Part shown: one piece after another, positions 16,981 through 26,231 of the stretch
Numbering within the stretch: position 1 is the stretch's first letter
Layout of the letters: each line of letters begins with the position of its first letter
NCBI GenBank assembly: GCA_021299875.1
Contig: JAJTEW010000002.1
Location: 1-64,000, forward strand
Source of the DNA: Comamonadaceae bacterium
GTDB lineage: Bacteria > Pseudomonadota > Gammaproteobacteria > Burkholderiales > Burkholderiaceae_C
DNA: 64,000 nt
Direction: 5' to 3'
Program-made: the position numbers and the translations under genes
The notes under the pieces: model-generated
Told to the model about the DNA's origin: nothing
Seen by the model: only the letters and a program-made list of their open reading frames with translations
The model's database searches: none

Positions 16981-17955
16981 TCACTGCTGCGGTATCCCCG
17001 CCTTTTGGATCACCTCGGTCCAGCGCTTGATGTCGGCATCGAGCAACTGGGCCAGTTGAGCGGGCGTGCTGGACTGGGATTGCACGTTGAAGCCGGCCAG
17101 GCGCTGCACCATGTCGGGCATGGCCAGAACCTTCACCAACTCGGCGTTCAGGCGGCTGACCACGGCTGGGGGCGTTTTGCCGGGGGCTGCCAAAGCATTC
17201 CATGACGAGACGTTGAAGCTGCTCAGGCCGGGCAACTCGCTCACCACCGGGGTTTGTGGCAGGTCTTTGGGGCGCTTGGCGCCCATCACGCCCAGCAGGC
17301 GCACGGCTTTGGCGTTGATCTGGGGTTTGAGCGGGCCCAAGATTTCGACCACCACATCGACCTGGCCACCGCGCAGGGCGTTGATCACGGCGGGTGTGCC
17401 GTTGTACGGAATGATCTGGGCAATGAGGTTGGCTTGCGTGCGGAACAACTCGCCCGCCAGGTGCTGGGTGCTGCCAATGTTGATGGTGCCGATGTTGAGC
17501 TTGCCCGGGTTGGCACGGCCAAAGCTGACCAGGTCGGCCAGGGTTTTGTGTGGCGATGTCTCGGGCACCACGATGGCGATGTCGAACAAGCCCAACAAAG
17601 ACACGGGCGCAAAGTCGGTGCGGGGGTTGAAGGGCAAAGCCTTGAACAAGCCCGCACTCACGGCCGTGCCGTTGGACATGAGCAACAAGGTGTGGCCATC
17701 GGGCTCGGCGCGGGCCACCTGCTCGGCCGCCACAATGCCGCCCGCCCCGGGACGGTTGTCGATCACCACCGGTTGCCCCAAGTTGACCGAAAGCTGCTGG
17801 GCCACGGCCCGCACCGTCAAATCGGCCACACCACCCGCCCCAAAGGGCACCACGATGCGCAAAGGTTTGCCGGGGAAGCTGCTTTGGGCCCAAGCGGTAT
17901 TCAATGCCCCTGCGGACAAAAGGGCAGTTTGCAGGAGGTGGCGGCGATTTAACAT
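16981..17955 (-). CDS. Orphan Bug-family periplasmic receptor (TctC-like)
   Basis: The 324-residue protein starts with a signal peptide (MLNRRHLLQTALLSAGALNTAWAQ; two arginines make Tat export possible) followed by the Bug pattern FPGKPLRIVVPFGAGGVADLTVRAVAQQL, IDNRPGAGGIVAAEQVA and DGHTLLL. It is convergent with tctA and has no membrane subunits of its own; such orphan receptors are abundant in Burkholderiales and may feed a shared TctAB or act in sensing. Ligand unknown. Confidence 0.92.
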   Translation of the reverse strand: MLNRRHLLQTALLSAGALNTAWAQSSFPGKPLRIVVPFGAGGVADLTVRAVAQQLSVNLGQPVVIDNRPGAGGIVAAEQVARAEPDGHTLLLMSNGTAVSAGLFKALPFNPRTDFAPVSLLGLFDIAIVVPETSPHKTLADLVSFGRANPGKLNIGTINIGSTQHLAGELFRTQANLIAQIIPYNGTPAVINALRGGQVDVVVEILGPLKPQINAKAVRLLGVMGAKRPKDLPQTPVVSELPGLSSFNVSSWNALAAPGKTPPAVVSRLNAELVKVLAMPDMVQRLAGFNVQSQSSTPAQLAQLLDADIKRWTEVIQKAGIPQQ

Positions 17956-18032
17956 CTTGTCACTTTCGTCAGATTTAAAACTTCATGATAAATGGCCTCA
18001 CAGCGGTTCACCATTCGCTCAAACCCTCGGCA

Positions 18033-18788
18033 ATGCCTTGGACCACGTTCGCCAGGTGCTGGTGGGTGGTGCTGGGGTGTTGGGCTCTGGTGGCTTGTTC
18101 GGGGATGCCCCAAAGTCCGCAGGCCAACAGCACCGCTGGCCCCACACCTTTGCAGCAGCTGCCCTTGCATTTCAGCGCCAAAGACACAGCGCAATGGGAC
18201 AAGATCGTTTTGCCGGGCAAGCTGCGCACCGCTTATCAACTTGAGCGCCAACCCCAAGGCTACGCCCTGAAAGCGCAGGCCGAGTCATCGGCCAGCATGC
18301 TGCGCCAGCGTTTGCGCATCGCACCAGAGCAATTGGGCCGATTGACTTTTGACTGGCGGGTTGAGCGGCTGATTCCCGGGGCCGACATGTTGCAGCGCGA
18401 AACCGAAGACTCGCCCGTGCGCCTGATTTTGGTGTTCGAAGGCGACCGCCAGCGCTTCAGCGCCAAAAACGCGATGCTGAGCGAGCTGACCCACAGCCTG
18501 ACGGGCGAACCCATGCCCTATGCCACCTTGATGTATGTGTGGTGCAACCAGTGCCCGCCCGAGTCGGTCATCGTCAACCCCCGCACCGACCGCATCCGCA
18601 AATTGGCGATGGAATCGGGCCCTGGGCGTGTGGGCGCATGGTTGAGCTATACGCGGGACATCCGGGCTGACTTTGAAAAAGCCTTTGGCGAACCCCCAGG
18701 CGCCCTGCTGGGCGTGGGCCTGATGACCGACACCGACAACACCCGCAGCACCACGCGGGCTTGGTACGGCAAGGTGCACCTCGACTGA
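18033..18788 (+). CDS. DUF3047-family lipoprotein
   Basis: The 251-residue protein has an N-terminal membrane segment ending in a lipobox (LVACS, Cys at about 22), so it is probably a lipoprotein. The rest resembles DUF3047: LRIAPEQLGRLTFDWRVERLIPGADM, RLILVFEGDR, MYVWCNQCPPESVIVNPRTDRIRKLAMESG and a closing GLMTDTDNTRS.ARAWYGKV-like segment, here with TTRAWYGKVHLD. DUF3047 proteins have no established function. ATG 18033 places the lipobox at a normal distance; a longer start at 17985 would not. Divergent from the Bug receptor. Confidence 0.75.
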   Translation: MPWTTFARCWWVVLGCWALVACSGMPQSPQANSTAGPTPLQQLPLHFSAKDTAQWDKIVLPGKLRTAYQLERQPQGYALKAQAESSASMLRQRLRIAPEQLGRLTFDWRVERLIPGADMLQRETEDSPVRLILVFEGDRQRFSAKNAMLSELTHSLTGEPMPYATLMYVWCNQCPPESVIVNPRTDRIRKLAMESGPGRVGAWLSYTRDIRADFEKAFGEPPGALLGVGLMTDTDNTRSTTRAWYGKVHLD

Positions 18789-18899
18789 ATGCACCAGTCC
18801 GGTGCGCGACAGGCACTTTGGGGGAATTCCCTCTGTTTGTCGCGGGCACAGATGTTGCACACTTAAAGTCCCCACAACTGAAAAGACCGAGGTGATTGC

Positions 18900-20504
18900 A
18901 TGAAGAAAATAGCGCCCCCCCATTGGCTGTCCGGTGTCCTGACCACTTCTTTGGTGTTGGCGGGTTTGGCCGGTGCCGGCATGGTCCAGGCCAAGACCTT
19001 CAAGTGGACCAGTGCGGGTGAGATCTCCACTTGGGATATTCATTCTCAGAACAATGCGCTGCAAAACGGACTGCACGCCGCAGTTTATGAATCTTTGGTC
19101 TATTACAACAGCCGTACATTCAAGGTGGAGCCCCTGTTGGCCACGTCGTGGAGCTTGGTGACACCTTCCCAAATGAGGATGAGCTTACGTAAAGGGGTCA
19201 AGTTCCATGATGGATCCGACTTCACGGCCGATGACGCCGTCTATTCACTGACTCGGGCCATGAGCAAAACGTCCAACTTCACCCCTTATGTGACGGGATT
19301 TGACCGCATCGTGAAGGTCGATTCACACACGATCGATATTTTTACCAAAGGTCCCAATCCGGTGCTTCTGCGGCAAATGACAGAGCTGCGCATGATGAGC
19401 AAAGCCTGGGCCGAGAAAAACAATTCCGTGGAACCCAAGGACTTGAAGAATGTGGCGCAGGAAACCTTTGCGAACCGCAATGCGATGGGAACGGGGCCTT
19501 TCGTCCTCAAGCAATGGGTCCCGGATCAACGCATGGTGTTTGCCAAAAACCCCAGTTGGTGGGGCAAGATGGAAGGCAATGTGACCGAGATCATTTACAC
19601 CCCCATCAGGTCCGAAGCCACCCGCATCGCCGCCCTGCTGACGGGTGAGGTTGATTTGGTGTTGGATCCCAGCCCCTCGGATTTGACCCGATTGCGCAAC
19701 AGCCCAAATTTGACAGTGGTTGATGGGGCCGAAAACAGGACAATTTTCCTGGGCATGGACCAGCATCGTGATGAACTGCCTGGCTCCAATGTTAAGGGTA
19801 AAAATCCGCTCAAAGATTTGAAAGTCCGCAAGGCGCTGTACCAGGCCATCGACATCAACACCATCCAACGCGTCACCATGCGCGGTTTGTCTCAGCCCAC
19901 AGGCGCTTTGGTTGCATCGCAGGTCGACGGCTGGACGGAAGGCGTCAACAAGCGTTTTCCTTTTTCTGTGGATGAGGCCAAATCCTTGATGAATCAAGCG
20001 GGGTACCCGAATGGTTTTGAAGTCGACTTTGCGTGCCCCAACAACCGTTACATCAACGACGAAGAAATCTGTCAGGCCATCACCGCCATGTGGGCCAAGA
20101 TCGGGGTCAAAGCCAAGCTCCGCACCTTGCCCCTTGTGACCTATTTCCCCATGATCCAGAGAAACGAGGCCAGCATTTACATGTTGGGCTGGGGGGTGCC
20201 CACATTTGACGCGCTTTACAGCCTTCAGTCGCTCACCAGAACCGTTGGAACGGGAGGAGACGGCAACTACAACGTGGGGCGTTACACCAATCAGCGCATG
20301 GACTACATTGTTGACCGCATCAAAACCGAGATTGATTTTCCCGTGCGCAACCGTTTGATGACTGAGGGACTGCAACTGTCCAATGACACGGTGTCGCACA
20401 TTCCGCTTCACAATCAGATCATTCCCTGGGCCATGAAGAAAAACATCGAGGTGGTCCACCGTGCAGACAACCGACTGGATTGGCGCCTGATCAAGGTCAA
20501 CTGA
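18900..20504 (+). CDS. ABC transporter substrate-binding protein, peptide/nickel family 5 (first copy)
   Basis: The 534-residue periplasmic protein has a signal peptide (about 1-30, ending VQAK) and the family 5 pattern: FKWTSAGEISTWDIHSQNN, the LATSWSLVTPSQMRMSLRKGVKFHDGSDFTADD block and NAMGTGPFVLKQWVPDQRM. It binds peptides or similar large solutes for the permease that follows, whose ATG overlaps this stop by 1 nt (TGATG). A second family 5 receptor (22.8 kb) in the same operon is clearly related. Upstream is an imperfect inverted repeat (GTGCGCGACA ... TGTCGCGGGCAC, 18802-18848). Confidence 0.93.
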   Translation: MKKIAPPHWLSGVLTTSLVLAGLAGAGMVQAKTFKWTSAGEISTWDIHSQNNALQNGLHAAVYESLVYYNSRTFKVEPLLATSWSLVTPSQMRMSLRKGVKFHDGSDFTADDAVYSLTRAMSKTSNFTPYVTGFDRIVKVDSHTIDIFTKGPNPVLLRQMTELRMMSKAWAEKNNSVEPKDLKNVAQETFANRNAMGTGPFVLKQWVPDQRMVFAKNPSWWGKMEGNVTEIIYTPIRSEATRIAALLTGEVDLVLDPSPSDLTRLRNSPNLTVVDGAENRTIFLGMDQHRDELPGSNVKGKNPLKDLKVRKALYQAIDINTIQRVTMRGLSQPTGALVASQVDGWTEGVNKRFPFSVDEAKSLMNQAGYPNGFEVDFACPNNRYINDEEICQAITAMWAKIGVKAKLRTLPLVTYFPMIQRNEASIYMLGWGVPTFDALYSLQSLTRTVGTGGDGNYNVGRYTNQRMDYIVDRIKTEIDFPVRNRLMTEGLQLSNDTVSHIPLHNQIIPWAMKKNIEVVHRADNRLDWRLIKVN

Positions 20505-21484
20505 TGCTCGCTTTCATCTTGCAGCGGCTGATCCAGGCCGTGGTCGTCATGGTCACGGTGGCCTTCATCGCGTTTTTGTTGTTCCAGTATGTGGGCGATC
20601 CAGTGGTGTTTTTGCTGGGCCAAGACGCCACCAAAGAGCAAATTGACGAGATGCGCAGAGATCTGGGGCTGGACCAAGCTTTCTTTGTACAGTTCGGCCA
20701 TTTCTTGGTCAACGCCGTGCAAGGCGAGTTTGGCCTGAGCCTGCGCCAAGGCGCCAAGGTCTCGCGCCTGATCGCCGAGCGTCTGCCCGCCACCCTGGAG
20801 CTGGCCTTGGTGGCCGCTTCTTTGGCCTTGCTCATCGGCATCCCCATGGGCGTCTACGCGGCATTGCGCCGGGGCACCTGGTCCAGCCAACTCATCATGA
20901 CGGTGTCGCTGCTCGGGGTGTCGCTGCCCACCTTTTTGATCGGTATTTTGTTGATCTTGGTGTTCGCAGTCATGCTCGGCTGGTTCCCCAGCTTTGGCCG
21001 GGGCGAGGTGGTGCAAATGGGCTGGTGGTCCAGCGGTTTGATGACCGCCAAGGGCTGGCACCACATCGTGTTGCCTGCCGTCACACTGGCCATCTTTCAG
21101 CTCACGCTCATCATGCGTTTGGTGCGGGCCGAGATGCTGGAGGTGCTGCGCACCGACTACATCAAGTTCGCCCGCGCACGCGGCCTGTCCAACCGGGCCA
21201 TCCACTTTGGTCATGCGCTCAAAAACACACTGGTTCCGGTGCTCACCATCACGGGTTTGCAGCTGGGCGGCTTGATCGCGTTTGCCATCATCACCGAGAC
21301 GGTGTTCCAGTGGCCTGGCATGGGTTTGCTGTTCATCCAGGCGGTCACGTTTGCCGACATCCCGGTCATGGCGGCGTATTTGTGCCTGATTGCGCTGATC
21401 TTTGTGGTCATCAACCTGATCGTGGATTTGCTCTACTTTGTGGTCGACCCGCGCCTGCGCGTGGGCAAGCCCGGAGGGCACTGA
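20504..21484 (+). CDS. dppB: Peptide ABC transporter permease, DppB type
   Basis: The 326-residue inner-membrane protein has six hydrophobic spans with an early periplasmic loop, and the permease coupling helix signature EMLEVLRTDYIKFARARGLSNRAIHFGHALKNTLVP at about 205-240. It pairs with the DppC-type protein encoded four genes later to form the translocation path. The ATG overlaps the preceding stop by one base. The M20 peptidase gene follows after 2 nt. Confidence 0.95.
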   Translation: MLAFILQRLIQAVVVMVTVAFIAFLLFQYVGDPVVFLLGQDATKEQIDEMRRDLGLDQAFFVQFGHFLVNAVQGEFGLSLRQGAKVSRLIAERLPATLELALVAASLALLIGIPMGVYAALRRGTWSSQLIMTVSLLGVSLPTFLIGILLILVFAVMLGWFPSFGRGEVVQMGWWSSGLMTAKGWHHIVLPAVTLAIFQLTLIMRLVRAEMLEVLRTDYIKFARARGLSNRAIHFGHALKNTLVPVLTITGLQLGGLIAFAIITETVFQWPGMGLLFIQAVTFADIPVMAAYLCLIALIFVVINLIVDLLYFVVDPRLRVGKPGGH

Positions 21485-21486
21485 GC

Positions 21487-22734
21487 ATGGGTGCTTCTTT
21501 GCAATCGGTGTTGGGGCGCGGGGCGGCATTTGCGCGCATTGCCCAGTTCCATCCCGAGCTCACAGCGTTTCGGCGTGACCTGCACGCCCACCCCGAGTTG
21601 GGCTTTGAAGAGGTCTACACCGCTCGCCGCGTGGCCGAGATGCTGCAGGTCTGCGGCGTGGACAGCATCCACACGGGCATTGGCCAAACCGGCGTGGTGG
21701 CGCTGGTGCACGGCCAGGGCCGATCGGCCAGCCACCCCGGCCGCATGATCGGTCTGCGGGCCGACATGGACGCGCTGCCTTTGACCGAACTCAACGAGTG
21801 CACTTGGAAGTCATCCAAACCCGGCTTGATGCACGGCTGCGGTCACGACGGCCACACCGCCATGCTCATGGGTGCGGCCCGCTACCTGGCCGAAACCCGG
21901 CGCTTTGACGGCACAGCGGTGCTGATTTTTCAGCCCGGCGAAGAAGGCTTTGCAGGCGCCCGCGCCATGATGCGAGACGGCTTGTTCGAGCGCTTTCCGT
22001 GTGAGCAGGTCTATGCCCAACACAACTCACCTGAAACGCCTTTGGGCGTGATCGGCATCACCCCCGGGCCCATGCAGGCGGCGGTCGACCGCATCGAGAT
22101 CCACATCCGCGGCAAGGGCGGTCACGGCGCACGGCCACACCAAGGCATCGACCCGGTGTTGGTGGCTGGCCACATCATCACCGCCGCACAAAGCGTGGTG
22201 GCGCGCAACCTGTCGGCCTTTGACCAAGCGGTGGTCAGCATTTGCTCGATGCAAGGCGGCCACCCCGGCGCCATGAGCGTGATCCCCGGCGAAGTCACCT
22301 TGGTCGGTACCGTGCGCACCTACAGCGAGAGCGTGCAAGACCTGATCGAAGACCGTTTGCGCTCCTTGTGCGCCGGCATTGCCCAGGGCTTTGGCGCATC
22401 GGCCGAATTGACTTACGAACGCGTCTACCCCGCCACCGTCAACACCGTGCCCGAGGCCCAGTTTGCCTGCGATGTCGCTGCCAGCTTGGTGGGCGAAGAC
22501 AAAGTCTGGCGCAACATGCTGCCCAGCATGGGCGGCGAAGATTTTTCTTTCATGCTGCAGGCCAAACCCGGTGCTTACATCCGCATTGGGCAAGGCCTGC
22601 CGCACGGCCCCGGCCCGCACCCGCTGCACAACAGCCGCTACGACTTCAACGACGAGATCTTGCCGCTGGGCGCGGCTTTGCACGCCAGTTTGGTCGAGCA
22701 AGCCTTGCCCCTTCAGCCCCAGGCGTCCGCCTGA
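21487..22734 (+). CDS. M20-family amidohydrolase/peptidase (hippurate hydrolase-like)
   Basis: The 415-residue dizinc enzyme belongs to the M20D group: FRRDLHAHPELGFEE (about 29), LRADMDALPLTE (about 95), the metal motif MHGCGHDGHTAM (about 117), FQPGEEGFAGA with the catalytic Glu (about 151) and a late GGEDFSFMLQ (about 352). M20D members remove acyl groups from N-acyl amino acids such as hippurate. Encoded inside a peptide-type ABC operon, it probably hydrolyses the imported compound in the cytosol; no signal peptide is seen. It starts 2 nt after dppB. Confidence 0.92.
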   Translation: MGASLQSVLGRGAAFARIAQFHPELTAFRRDLHAHPELGFEEVYTARRVAEMLQVCGVDSIHTGIGQTGVVALVHGQGRSASHPGRMIGLRADMDALPLTELNECTWKSSKPGLMHGCGHDGHTAMLMGAARYLAETRRFDGTAVLIFQPGEEGFAGARAMMRDGLFERFPCEQVYAQHNSPETPLGVIGITPGPMQAAVDRIEIHIRGKGGHGARPHQGIDPVLVAGHIITAAQSVVARNLSAFDQAVVSICSMQGGHPGAMSVIPGEVTLVGTVRTYSESVQDLIEDRLRSLCAGIAQGFGASAELTYERVYPATVNTVPEAQFACDVAASLVGEDKVWRNMLPSMGGEDFSFMLQAKPGAYIRIGQGLPHGPGPHPLHNSRYDFNDEILPLGAALHASLVEQALPLQPQASA

Positions 22735-22770
22735 TCGGCTTTCATTGACTTTCAACCCCAGGAGAATCCC

Positions 22771-24354
22771 ATGCACATTTCCAAACTGTCCCGTGGCTTG
22801 TTGGCCGCCACCCTCGTCTCGGCCTTGTCGCTGGGTGCTGCGCATGCGGCCACCGTGCGCATTGCCAACCAAGGTGATGCTTTGTCGATGGACCCGCACT
22901 CACTCAACGAATCGCTGCAACTGAGCGTGACCAACAACGTCTACGAGTCCTTGGTGGGCGTGAGCAAGGACCTGAAATTTGAGCCCGGTCTGGCCACCTC
23001 GTGGAAGCAGACATCGCCCACCGTGTGGCGCTTTGAGTTGCGCAAAAACGTGCGCTTTCATGACGACACGCCTTTCACTGCAGACGACGTGGTCTTCTCT
23101 TTGGCCAGAGCTGCGGGCGAGGGTTCGGACATGCGCAGCAACACCAACGACATCAAGGAAGTGCGCAAAATCAACAGCCACGCCATCGAGATCGAGACCA
23201 AATCCCCATTCCCCATCCTGCCCAACGTCTTGTCCACCGTGTTCATCATGAGCAAGAAGTGGTGCGAAGACAACCAGGCCACACGCCCGGTGGACCGCCG
23301 CAGAGGCATTGAAAACGCCGCATCTTTCCGCGCCAACGGCACAGGCCCCTATCGCCTGCGTGAGCGACAGCCCAACATTCGCACCACCTTTGTGCGCAAT
23401 GGCAACTACTGGGGCAAGATCGAAGGCAACGTGGACGAAGTCATCTTCTCGGTCATTGCCAACGACCCCACCCGTGTGGCGGCTTTGCTGTCGGGCGAGA
23501 TTGACGTGATGGAGCCGGTGCCGGTGCAAGACGTGCCGCGCATCAACGCCAGCCCCAACACCCGCGCCATGGTGGCGCCCGAGCTGCGCACCATCTTTTT
23601 GGGCATGGACCAGCGGCGCGATGAGTTGCTGTATTCGAGCGTGAAGGGCAAAAACCCCTTCAAAGACAAGCGCGTGCGCCAGGCTTTTTACCAAGCGATT
23701 GACATCGAAGGCATCAAGCGCACCGTGATGCGGGGTGCTTCCAACCCGACCGCGCTGATGGTCGGTCCCGGCATCAATGGTTTCAACCCCGATTTGAACA
23801 AGCGCCTGCCCTTTGACGCGGAAGCCTCCAAAAAGCTGTTGGCCGATGCGGGCTACGCCACAGGCTTCACCATCGACATGAACTGCCCGAACGACCGCTA
23901 TGTCAACGACGGTCAAATCTGCGAAGCCGTGGCCGCCAACTTGGCAAGGGTGAACATCAAGGTCAACCTCAAGGCCGAGACCAAGGGCACCTACTTTCCT
24001 AAAATTTTGCGCCGCGACACCAGCTTCTATTTGCTGGGCTGGACCCCCAGCACCTATGACGCCCACAACGCCCTGAATGCCTTGATGCGTTGCCCCGACG
24101 ACAAGGGCGCGGGCCAGTTCAACCTGGGCTCTTACTGCAACCCCAAGGTCGATGAGTTGATGATCAAGGTGCAAAGCGAGACCGACCAGGCTAAACGCAG
24201 CGCCATGATCCGCGAGTCCTTTGAACTGCACACCGCCGACATTGGCCACTTGCCTTTGCACCAGCAAGCCTTGGCTTGGGGCATCAACAAAAAGGTCAGC
24301 TTGACCCAGCGTGGTGACAACTACATGCCTTTCAAATCCATCACCGTCAAGTAA
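22771..24354 (+). CDS. ABC transporter substrate-binding protein, family 5 (second copy)
   Basis: The 527-residue receptor has a signal peptide (about 1-27, ending AHA) and the same blocks as the first copy: RIANQGDALSMDPHSLNES, LATSWKQTSPTVWRFELRKNVRFHDDTPFTADD and the GTGPYRLRERQPN stretch. The two proteins are diverged paralogues, so the transporter may accept two ligand classes. CAGGAG lies upstream of ATG 22771. It lies between the amidohydrolase and the dppC-type permease. Confidence 0.94.
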   Translation: MHISKLSRGLLAATLVSALSLGAAHAATVRIANQGDALSMDPHSLNESLQLSVTNNVYESLVGVSKDLKFEPGLATSWKQTSPTVWRFELRKNVRFHDDTPFTADDVVFSLARAAGEGSDMRSNTNDIKEVRKINSHAIEIETKSPFPILPNVLSTVFIMSKKWCEDNQATRPVDRRRGIENAASFRANGTGPYRLRERQPNIRTTFVRNGNYWGKIEGNVDEVIFSVIANDPTRVAALLSGEIDVMEPVPVQDVPRINASPNTRAMVAPELRTIFLGMDQRRDELLYSSVKGKNPFKDKRVRQAFYQAIDIEGIKRTVMRGASNPTALMVGPGINGFNPDLNKRLPFDAEASKKLLADAGYATGFTIDMNCPNDRYVNDGQICEAVAANLARVNIKVNLKAETKGTYFPKILRRDTSFYLLGWTPSTYDAHNALNALMRCPDDKGAGQFNLGSYCNPKVDELMIKVQSETDQAKRSAMIRESFELHTADIGHLPLHQQALAWGINKKVSLTQRGDNYMPFKSITVK

Positions 24355-24357
24355 ACC

Positions 24358-25266
24358 ATGCATGTTTTGAAGCGCTGGCTGAACAGCGACGTCGGTTACA
24401 GCTTCCGCCAATCGCCCACGGCGATGGTGGCAGCGGCCATCGCCGTGGTGTTCCTTTTTTGTGCGGTCTTTGCGGGCTGGGTTTCACCGACCAACCCGTT
24501 TGACCTGGCCACGCTGGAGCTGAGCGATGCCCGCCGCCCGCCCGCTTGGATGGAGGGCGGCAGCACCCAATTTTTGCTGGGCACCGATGACCAGGGCCGA
24601 GACATTTTGTCGGCCATCATTTATGGCTCGCGCATTTCTTTGGTGGTCGGCCTCGCGTCGGTGGTTTTGTCGGTGGTGGTGGGCGTGGGCCTGGGCTTGC
24701 TGGCGGGCTTTCGGGGTGGTTGGATCGACGCGCTCTTGATGCGTTTGTGCGATGTGATGCTGTCGTTCCCGGCCATTTTGGTGGCGCTCTTGATCGCAGG
24801 TGTGGGGCGTGCCCTGTTTCCAGATGCCCACGAGTCCTTGGCTTTTGGTGTCTTGATTTTGTCCATCACCCTGACCGGTTGGGTGCAGTACGCGCGCACG
24901 GTGCGTGGCACCACCTTGGTCGAGCGCAACAAAGAATACGTGCAAGCCGCGCGTGTCACGGGCGTGGCGCCTTTGCGTATCATGTTCAAGCATGTGCTGC
25001 CCAATGTGATGGGGCCGGTCATGGTGCTGGCCACCATCCAAGTGGCCACGGCCATCATCACCGAGGCCACGTTGTCGTTTTTGGGGGTGGGCGCACCGCC
25101 CACATCGCCCTCGCTGGGCACCTTGATCCGCATTGGCAACGACTATTTGTTTTCGGGCGAATGGTGGATCACGATTTTTCCGGGTCTGATGCTGGTGCTG
25201 ATCGCCTTGTCGGTCAACCTGTTGGGTGACTGGTTGCGCGACGCGCTGAATCCGAGACTGCGATGA
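24358..25266 (+). CDS. dppC: Peptide ABC transporter permease, DppC type
   Basis: The 302-residue inner-membrane protein has six spans, the N-terminal OppC-type extension (first span at about 20-42, then FLLGTDDQGRDILSAIIYGSRISL) and the coupling signature RGTTLVERNKEYVQAARVTGVAPLRIMFKHVLPN at about 180-215. It starts 3 nt after the second receptor and its stop overlaps the first ATPase gene by 4 nt (ATGA). Confidence 0.95.
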   Translation: MHVLKRWLNSDVGYSFRQSPTAMVAAAIAVVFLFCAVFAGWVSPTNPFDLATLELSDARRPPAWMEGGSTQFLLGTDDQGRDILSAIIYGSRISLVVGLASVVLSVVVGVGLGLLAGFRGGWIDALLMRLCDVMLSFPAILVALLIAGVGRALFPDAHESLAFGVLILSITLTGWVQYARTVRGTTLVERNKEYVQAARVTGVAPLRIMFKHVLPNVMGPVMVLATIQVATAIITEATLSFLGVGAPPTSPSLGTLIRIGNDYLFSGEWWITIFPGLMLVLIALSVNLLGDWLRDALNPRLR

Positions 25267-26231
25267 GCCTTTTACAAGTTCAAAATCTGGTGGTGGAATT
25301 CCCCAGCCGCCACGGCACCTTGCGTGCGCTGGACAACATCTCGTTTGACATCGCCCCCGGCGAAATTCTGGGCGTGGTGGGCGAGTCCGGCGCGGGCAAG
25401 TCGCTCACCGGCGCGGCCATCATTGGTTTGCTGGAGCCACCGGGCCGTGTGGCCAGCGGACAAATTTTGCTGGAAGGCCAGCGCATCGACCATCTGAATG
25501 CCGACCAAATGCGCCACATCCGGGGCCGCAAGATCGGAGCCATCTTTCAGGATCCACTGACCTCGCTCAACCCGCTGTACTCGATTGGCAAGCAACTGAC
25601 CGAGACCATCCTGGCGCACTTGCCGGTGACGCCGCAAGAGGCCCGGCAACGCGCCATTCAACTGCTCAAGGACACTGGCATTTCGGCCGCCGAAGAGCGC
25701 ATTGACCATTACCCGCACCAGTTCTCGGGCGGCATGCGCCAACGCGTGGTGATCGCGCTGGCCTTGGCCGCTGAGCCGCAGCTCATCGTGGCCGACGAGC
25801 CGACCACCGCGCTCGATGTGTCGATCCAGGCGCAGATCATCAGCTTGCTCAAAAAGGTCTGCAAAGACCGGGGCGCTGCCGTCATGCTGATCACGCACGA
25901 CATGGGCGTGATCGCCGAGACCTGCGACCGCGTGGCGGTGCTTTACGCCGGGCGCGTGGCCGAAATCGGCCCGGTGCACCAGGTCATCAACCAACCGGCC
26001 CACCCTTACACCGCTGGCCTGATGGCCTCTATCCCCGACATGGACAGTGACTGCGAACGCCTGAACCAGATTGACGGCGCCATGCCCCGCCTGAACGCCA
26101 TCCCACAAGGCTGCGCCTTCAACCCGCGCTGCCCGCAAGTGTTTGAGCGTTGCCGCCAAGACCGACCCGATTTGGTCCAAGCCGGTTCGACCCAAGCGGC
26201 CTGCTGGCTGCACAACGGGAGCGCGGCATGA
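25263..26231 (+). CDS. dppD: Peptide ABC transporter ATPase, DppD type
   Basis: The 322-residue ATPase shows Walker A GESGAGKS (about 40), Q-loop IFQDPLTSLNP (about 95), signature FSGGMRQR (about 155), Walker B LIVADEPTTALD (about 178) and the H-loop LITHDMG, followed by the oligopeptide-type C-terminal extension with the cysteines CAFNPRCPQVFERC that bind an Fe-S cluster in this family. It forms a heterodimer with the next gene product. Confidence 0.96.
   Translation: MSLLQVQNLVVEFPSRHGTLRALDNISFDIAPGEILGVVGESGAGKSLTGAAIIGLLEPPGRVASGQILLEGQRIDHLNADQMRHIRGRKIGAIFQDPLTSLNPLYSIGKQLTETILAHLPVTPQEARQRAIQLLKDTGISAAEERIDHYPHQFSGGMRQRVVIALALAAEPQLIVADEPTTALDVSIQAQIISLLKKVCKDRGAAVMLITHDMGVIAETCDRVAVLYAGRVAEIGPVHQVINQPAHPYTAGLMASIPDMDSDCERLNQIDGAMPRLNAIPQGCAFNPRCPQVFERCRQDRPDLVQAGSTQAACWLHNGSAA

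Noticed and set aside
22900..24411. A 503-codon open frame antisense to the second family 5 receptor
   Set aside because: No ribosome site or recognisable family; the opposite strand encodes a clear receptor with signal peptide.
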